Assembly (NCBI RefSeq): GCF_943733665.1
Contig: NZ_OX030782.1
Coordinates: 640,001 to 704,000 of the forward strand
Origin: Aquimarina sp. Aq107
GTDB taxonomy: Bacteria; Bacteroidota; Bacteroidia; Flavobacteriales; Flavobacteriaceae
Direction: 5' to 3'
DNA length: 64,000 nucleotides
In this document: positions 60,490 to 64,000 of the stretch, piece after piece
Layout of the letters: every line of letters starts with the position of its first letter
Position numbering within the stretch: the first letter of the stretch is position 1
Notes under the pieces: model-generated
What the model was told of the DNA's origin: nothing
Seen by the model: the letters and a program-made list of their open reading frames with translations, nothing else
The model's database searches: none
Made by a program: the position numbers and the translations under genes

Positions 60490-61167
60490 TTAAAAGGTGG
60501 TGTCTAATTTAATGTAGTCTAGAAATTCTCTGCGTACAGCTTGATCTTTAAATTTCCCTCCAAATTCGCTAGTTACTGTGCTGCTTTCGATATCTCTTAT
60601 TCCTCTGGAATTTACGCATAGATGTTTTGCGTCTATTACACATGCAACATCTTTGGTGTTTAGAACTATCTGAAGATCCTGAACAATTTGCATAGTTAAA
60701 CGCTCTTGTACTTGAGGGCGTTTTGCATAATAATCGACTATTCGATTCATTTTAGATAATCCTACAACTGTACCGTTAGAAATATATGCTACATGAGCTC
60801 TTCCTATAATTGGAAGTAAATGATGTTCGCAAGTAGAATATACTGTAATATTCTTTTCTACTAACATCTCTCCATATTTGTAGTTGTTGTCAAAGGTAGA
60901 AGCCTCTGGTTTTCTTTGTGGATGCAAACCAGAAAAAATTTCATTCACAAACATTTTTGCAACTCGTTGGGGGGTTCCTTTAAGACTATCGTCATCAAGG
61001 TCTAATCCCAAAGTTTCCATAATATGCTTTACATCTTCTCTGATTAAAGCGATTTTTTCTTTATCACTTAATTTAAATGCATCTTCTCTAAGAGGAGTTG
61101 TTGCGCTAGTAGCTACATGATTATCACCTAGCGCTTCAATAGCTTCAAGGGCCTTGTCTATCTTCAC
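60490..61167 (-). CDS. folE: GTP cyclohydrolase I
   Basis: A 225-residue cytosolic enzyme that makes 7,8-dihydroneopterin triphosphate from GTP, the entry to folate (or queuosine) synthesis. The zinc ligands Cys113 and His116 (STCEHHLLPI) and Cys184 (KHLCVNSRGI) are present, as are GLSKMNRIVDYYAKRPQVQE and RGIRDIESSTVTS. The start is most likely GTG at 61167, because the first internal ATG would remove conserved N-terminal sequence. It is first in the folE-cysS-yidD-lgt cluster. Confidence 0.97.
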   Translation of the reverse strand: MKIDKALEAIEALGDNHVATSATTPLREDAFKLSDKEKIALIREDVKHIMETLGLDLDDDSLKGTPQRVAKMFVNEIFSGLHPQRKPEASTFDNNYKYGEMLVEKNITVYSTCEHHLLPIIGRAHVAYISNGTVVGLSKMNRIVDYYAKRPQVQERLTMQIVQDLQIVLNTKDVACVIDAKHLCVNSRGIRDIESSTVTSEFGGKFKDQAVRREFLDYIKLDTTF

Positions 61168-61535
61168 AAGTTCAAAATTTTATTATTATCAAATAAAAAG
61201 AATTATGAGTAGAAACATCAATAAATTAAATTACTACTTTTTAATCAGTATTATCTATTCAAAATTGAAAGTAAAATTATTTACAATCCCAACGTATTCT
61301 TTTTCTAAATTTCTTACAGTTTTCATATTGATTTTCATCAATATATTTAAGTGATTTTTCGAAATCAAATAAAATCAACTATAAACAGGCTGCAAAGATA
61401 CGATTTTGTCTTTTTACTTAGTGAAAGCTATGTTAACAATTATAAATAATATGATACTTTTATGTGCACTATATATTAAAATTAGTAAATTTAATTCCTA
61501 CACAAGAAAATAGACGAACCTACGTTATATAAAAC
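61168..61535. other. Divergent intergenic region between folE and the T9SS type B protein gene
   Basis: 368 bp, AT-rich. A 66-codon plus-strand frame (61154-61354) overlaps the folE start, lacks family features and is not credible. No exact TAnnTTTG element is found for either gene; 7-of-8 matches (cAAATAAA on the folE side, TAAATTTA on the other) are too common to call. Confidence 0.45.
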
Positions 61536-63068
61536 ATGACAAAATTACTACCTCAAATCTTATTATTGTCTGTACTGTTTTTTTTTAATAGTGCACTAGT
61601 AAACGCACAGGACTTTGATGTTGCCTGTAGAAATGCTCAACCATTCTGTTCAGATGCTTCTTTAGAACTAACATTCCCCAATACAATTGGTGATATTGAT
61701 GGTTTAGGAGAAGTTGGATGTTTAAACACCACCCCAAATCCTTCATGGTACTTTTTGCTTATTGATGAATCCGGAGAACTGGTTTTTGATATAAGACAAT
61801 GGATGGATACTGATGGAGATAATCGTTTGGATCGTGATGAAAGACAGCTTGATGTTGATTTTATAGCATGGGGGCCTTTTCAAACTTCTTTCATTATTAA
61901 TTGCGATGATGAGTTGTCAAGAGGGTGTGATCTTAATGGAGATGGAGATAATATTCGGCCAGCGGAATGTGTAAATAATGCTGATGAACCTGATTTTTAT
62001 ATCGATGATGAAGATAATACAAACATTGTAGATTGTAGTTATGCGAGAACATCAGATGATAATTTTATAGAAACATTTACAATACCAAATGCTCAGACAG
62101 GAGAGTTTTATATAGTACTAATTACTAATTTTTCTGATGAAGCTGGAGTTATACAGTTAGAGCAGACAAATCTTGGAGAAGATGGAGCAGGAACTACAGA
62201 TTGTAGTGTTTTAGAACCAGGTATACCTCAGGATAGGATTGCTACATGTGGAGAATTTCCTTTAACAATAGAAGGTAGGTTTCCTGCCAGTACAGGTCCT
62301 CCAGCTGTTCCAGCAGCCGAAACTTTTCAATGGTCTAGAGCAGATTTGGGAGATACAAATTTTGTAGATATTCCTGGTGCTACTTTTCCTTTTTATGATA
62401 ATGTTACTTCTAACGGAATTTATAGATTAAGAGGTTTTGATGCTAGCGGTATAGAAGTGCCAGATTCTCCAGATCAAGTTTCTGTATTAGATGTTTCTCA
62501 AATTACATTTCAGGTTGGGTATACTATTACAGAAGAATCGTTTGCTGGTAGTTATATTATTACTGCAGAAATATCTACGGACCCAATCGTTGAGGCTGAA
62601 GGATTTACTGATTTTGAATATCGATTAGATAGAGATGTAAATATGGATGGTAATTTTGTAGAATCCAGGCCTTACCAATCTTCGCCAATATTTGAAGGAG
62701 TTCCTCCTGGGGATTATCGTATCGTCGCTAGATATGTTAATTGTCCGGATAATGAAAGAACATCGGTAGATATCATGATCTTAGGGTACCCTAAATATTT
62801 TACGCCTAATGGAGACGGTTTTCATGAAACTTGGAATTTAATCAATCCAGAAGATCAACCTACTCCCGCATTGGTTTATATATTTGATAGACATGGAAAA
62901 TTGTTGAAACAATTAAATCCAACTGGAGCTGGATGGGATGGTACTTATAATGGAAATTTAATGCCTTCTTCACAGTATTGGTTTAGGGTAGAGTTTAATG
63001 AACAGTCCGATCGTGATCCGAATAGAGGAAGAAGGGTGTTTGCAGGTAGTTTTTCTTTAATTAGATAA
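61536..63068 (+). CDS. Secreted protein with gliding-motility-associated (T9SS type B) C-terminal domain
   Basis: A 510-residue exported protein. A signal peptide ends at LVNAQ. The N-terminal domain starts DFDVACRNAQPFCSDASLEL and has a Cys-rich, acidic beta-sandwich (NPSWYFLLIDESGEL, LDVDFIAWGPF, EFYIVLITNFSDEAG). A middle Ig-like region (about 240-320) follows. The C-terminal ~90 residues (KYFTPNGDGFHETWNLI ... VYIFDRHGKLLKQL ... GWDGTYNGNLMPSSQYWF) are the T9SS type B/gliding-associated sorting domain. Such proteins are exported by T9SS and often bound to the surface. The next gene encodes a protein with the same N-terminal domain, so they form a tandem pair. Confidence 0.92.
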   Translation: MTKLLPQILLLSVLFFFNSALVNAQDFDVACRNAQPFCSDASLELTFPNTIGDIDGLGEVGCLNTTPNPSWYFLLIDESGELVFDIRQWMDTDGDNRLDRDERQLDVDFIAWGPFQTSFIINCDDELSRGCDLNGDGDNIRPAECVNNADEPDFYIDDEDNTNIVDCSYARTSDDNFIETFTIPNAQTGEFYIVLITNFSDEAGVIQLEQTNLGEDGAGTTDCSVLEPGIPQDRIATCGEFPLTIEGRFPASTGPPAVPAAETFQWSRADLGDTNFVDIPGATFPFYDNVTSNGIYRLRGFDASGIEVPDSPDQVSVLDVSQITFQVGYTITEESFAGSYIITAEISTDPIVEAEGFTDFEYRLDRDVNMDGNFVESRPYQSSPIFEGVPPGDYRIVARYVNCPDNERTSVDIMILGYPKYFTPNGDGFHETWNLINPEDQPTPALVYIFDRHGKLLKQLNPTGAGWDGTYNGNLMPSSQYWFRVEFNEQSDRDPNRGRRVFAGSFSLIR

Positions 63069-63274
63069 TTTATGAATAGACTTATTTTTGTAAACTTTTG
63101 GATTAAAAAAAGGTTTTTTAAATGTAGTTTATTGAGGTAATAATTTTGATTACTACACTATTCCGGTTTTGTTATATTATTTGTTAGGGTTTCTTGCGGT
63201 ATGATTGTTTTTATATAAGAAAGCTTTGGATTTAAGAAATAAAGCTATTTTATCATTTATTTTAAAGACTGGTA

Positions 63275-64000
63275 ATGAGTAAAAGAATACCTGTATCGAT
63301 ATTATTTTTATCATTTTTCATTTATACGAATTTTAGTATAGCACAAGGTTCTGTTTGTGCTGATTCCTTAGGAGATGATGGTGCCGATCCCTTTTGTAGT
63401 ACTACTGGTATTGTTTTTCCGAATTGTAATAGCTCTAATAGTAGCTGTGTAAATAGCTCAGAAATTGGCCCTAATTATGGGTGTTTAACTACGCAACCTT
63501 TCCCTGCTTGGTATTATTTACAGATAGATGATACAGGAGCATTGACTTTTCGCATTTCGCAATCTACTAATGAAGATGGGACTGGTACCCAATTGGATGT
63601 GGATTTTATATGTTATGGACCTTTTGCCGACCCTGTTTCTCCTTGTACTGCTGAGTTAACAGCGGGTAATACGGTTGATTGTAGTTATTCGCCAGATGCA
63701 GTAGAAGCGATGAATATTCCAGCTGCAACTGCTGGAGAGTTTTATCTTGTATTGATTACTAATTTTTCAGAGCAACCAGGTTTTATAAATTTTCAGCAAA
63801 CTGGTGGTACAGGTTCTACAGACTGTTCTATACTAGAAGCTGCACTAGGGCCTAATCAAGATATTTGTGGTTCAGATCCTGTTGTGTTGGATGGTACATC
63901 GGATGGAGCTATCAGATACGAATGGTCTGTTTATAATGAGACTACCATGGTATTTGATATTATTTCGGATGAAATTAGTCCGACATATACAGTTACGACA
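63275..64000 (+). CDS. Paralogue of the preceding T9SS type B protein, partial at right edge
   Basis: At least 242 residues, open at the window end. A signal peptide (MSKRIPVSILFLSFFIYTNF) ends near SIAQ. The N-terminal domain matches that of the gene just upstream: DPFCSTTGIVFPNC, FPAWYYLQIDDTGALTF, LDVDFICYGPFADPV, DCSYSPDAVEAMNIP and AGEFYLVLITNFSEQPG. A new beta domain begins at about residue 205 (LGPNQDICGSDPVVLDG), which looks like the SprB/PKD-like type often repeated in long flavobacterial surface proteins. It is 206 bp after the upstream gene and the same way round. The C-terminal sorting domain is beyond the window. Confidence 0.85.
   Translation, partial: MSKRIPVSILFLSFFIYTNFSIAQGSVCADSLGDDGADPFCSTTGIVFPNCNSSNSSCVNSSEIGPNYGCLTTQPFPAWYYLQIDDTGALTFRISQSTNEDGTGTQLDVDFICYGPFADPVSPCTAELTAGNTVDCSYSPDAVEAMNIPAATAGEFYLVLITNFSEQPGFINFQQTGGTGSTDCSILEAALGPNQDICGSDPVVLDGTSDGAIRYEWSVYNETTMVFDIISDEISPTYTVTT

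Noticed and set aside
61154-61354. 66-codon plus-strand frame overlapping the folE start
   Set aside because: AT-rich random frame with no recognisable domain; it overlaps the folE 5' end.

Overview
The window comes from a marine Flavobacteriaceae-type Bacteroidota; an Aquimarina-like genome would fit, but the genus is inference. The evidence is AT-rich DNA, TAnnTTTG promoter elements, type IX secretion (T9SS) cargo with type A and type B sorting domains, HYR/Calx-beta giant surface proteins, paired GSII and GSIII glutamine synthetases, a Bacteroidota-style curli operon and a PL7-like alginate lyase.

Positions 1-31548 (minus strand) are one gigantic surface-protein gene that leaves the window on the left. 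Its N-terminus has a signal peptide and a Cys-containing head, followed by about fifty HYR modules, three degenerate modules, three divergent Calx-beta modules, and a nearly identical array of 115-residue (345-bp) Calx-beta repeats reaching position 1. As assembled, the frame breaks at 10750. Three single-base insertions (10585/86, 10652/53, 10755/56) fall exactly where repeat units vary, and each shows both alternative bases side by side. This junction separates two copies of a ~5.0-kb block with matching unit fingerprints (offset 5,178 bp). I read it as a repeat-assembly artefact rather than a true pseudogene; the gene is probably one frame of more than 8,000 codons.

Positions 32064-43161 hold tRNA-Arg(ACG), a DUF2007-type protein, an SPFH/band-7 protein, apt, a BlaI/M56 (BlaR1-like) sensor pair with a free-standing paralogue of the sensor's C-terminal ectodomain, a Ca2+/Na+ antiporter, and divergent glnA (GSII) and glnN (GSIII). 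Three 16-bp palindromes spaced exactly 20 bp apart sit upstream of blaI.

Positions 43495-49689 are a curli (functional amyloid) operon: a large composite curlin, a CsgB-like nucleator, a CsgH-CsgE fusion, CsgF, a CsgG with a C-terminal beta-barrel domain, and a TolB-like lipoprotein.

Positions 49828-57358 hold purM, a divergent msrA, a DUF1648 protein, two small membrane proteins, prfA, a PL7-like alginate-lyase lipoprotein with a double UxuR/GntR-type operator, a decayed duplicate of the prfA 3' end, and an FG-GAP protein with a T9SS type A tail. Positions 57618-61167 form a minus-strand folE-cysS-yidD-lgt cluster. The window ends with two tandem related secreted proteins; the first carries a type B (gliding-associated) C-terminal domain and the second runs off the right edge.
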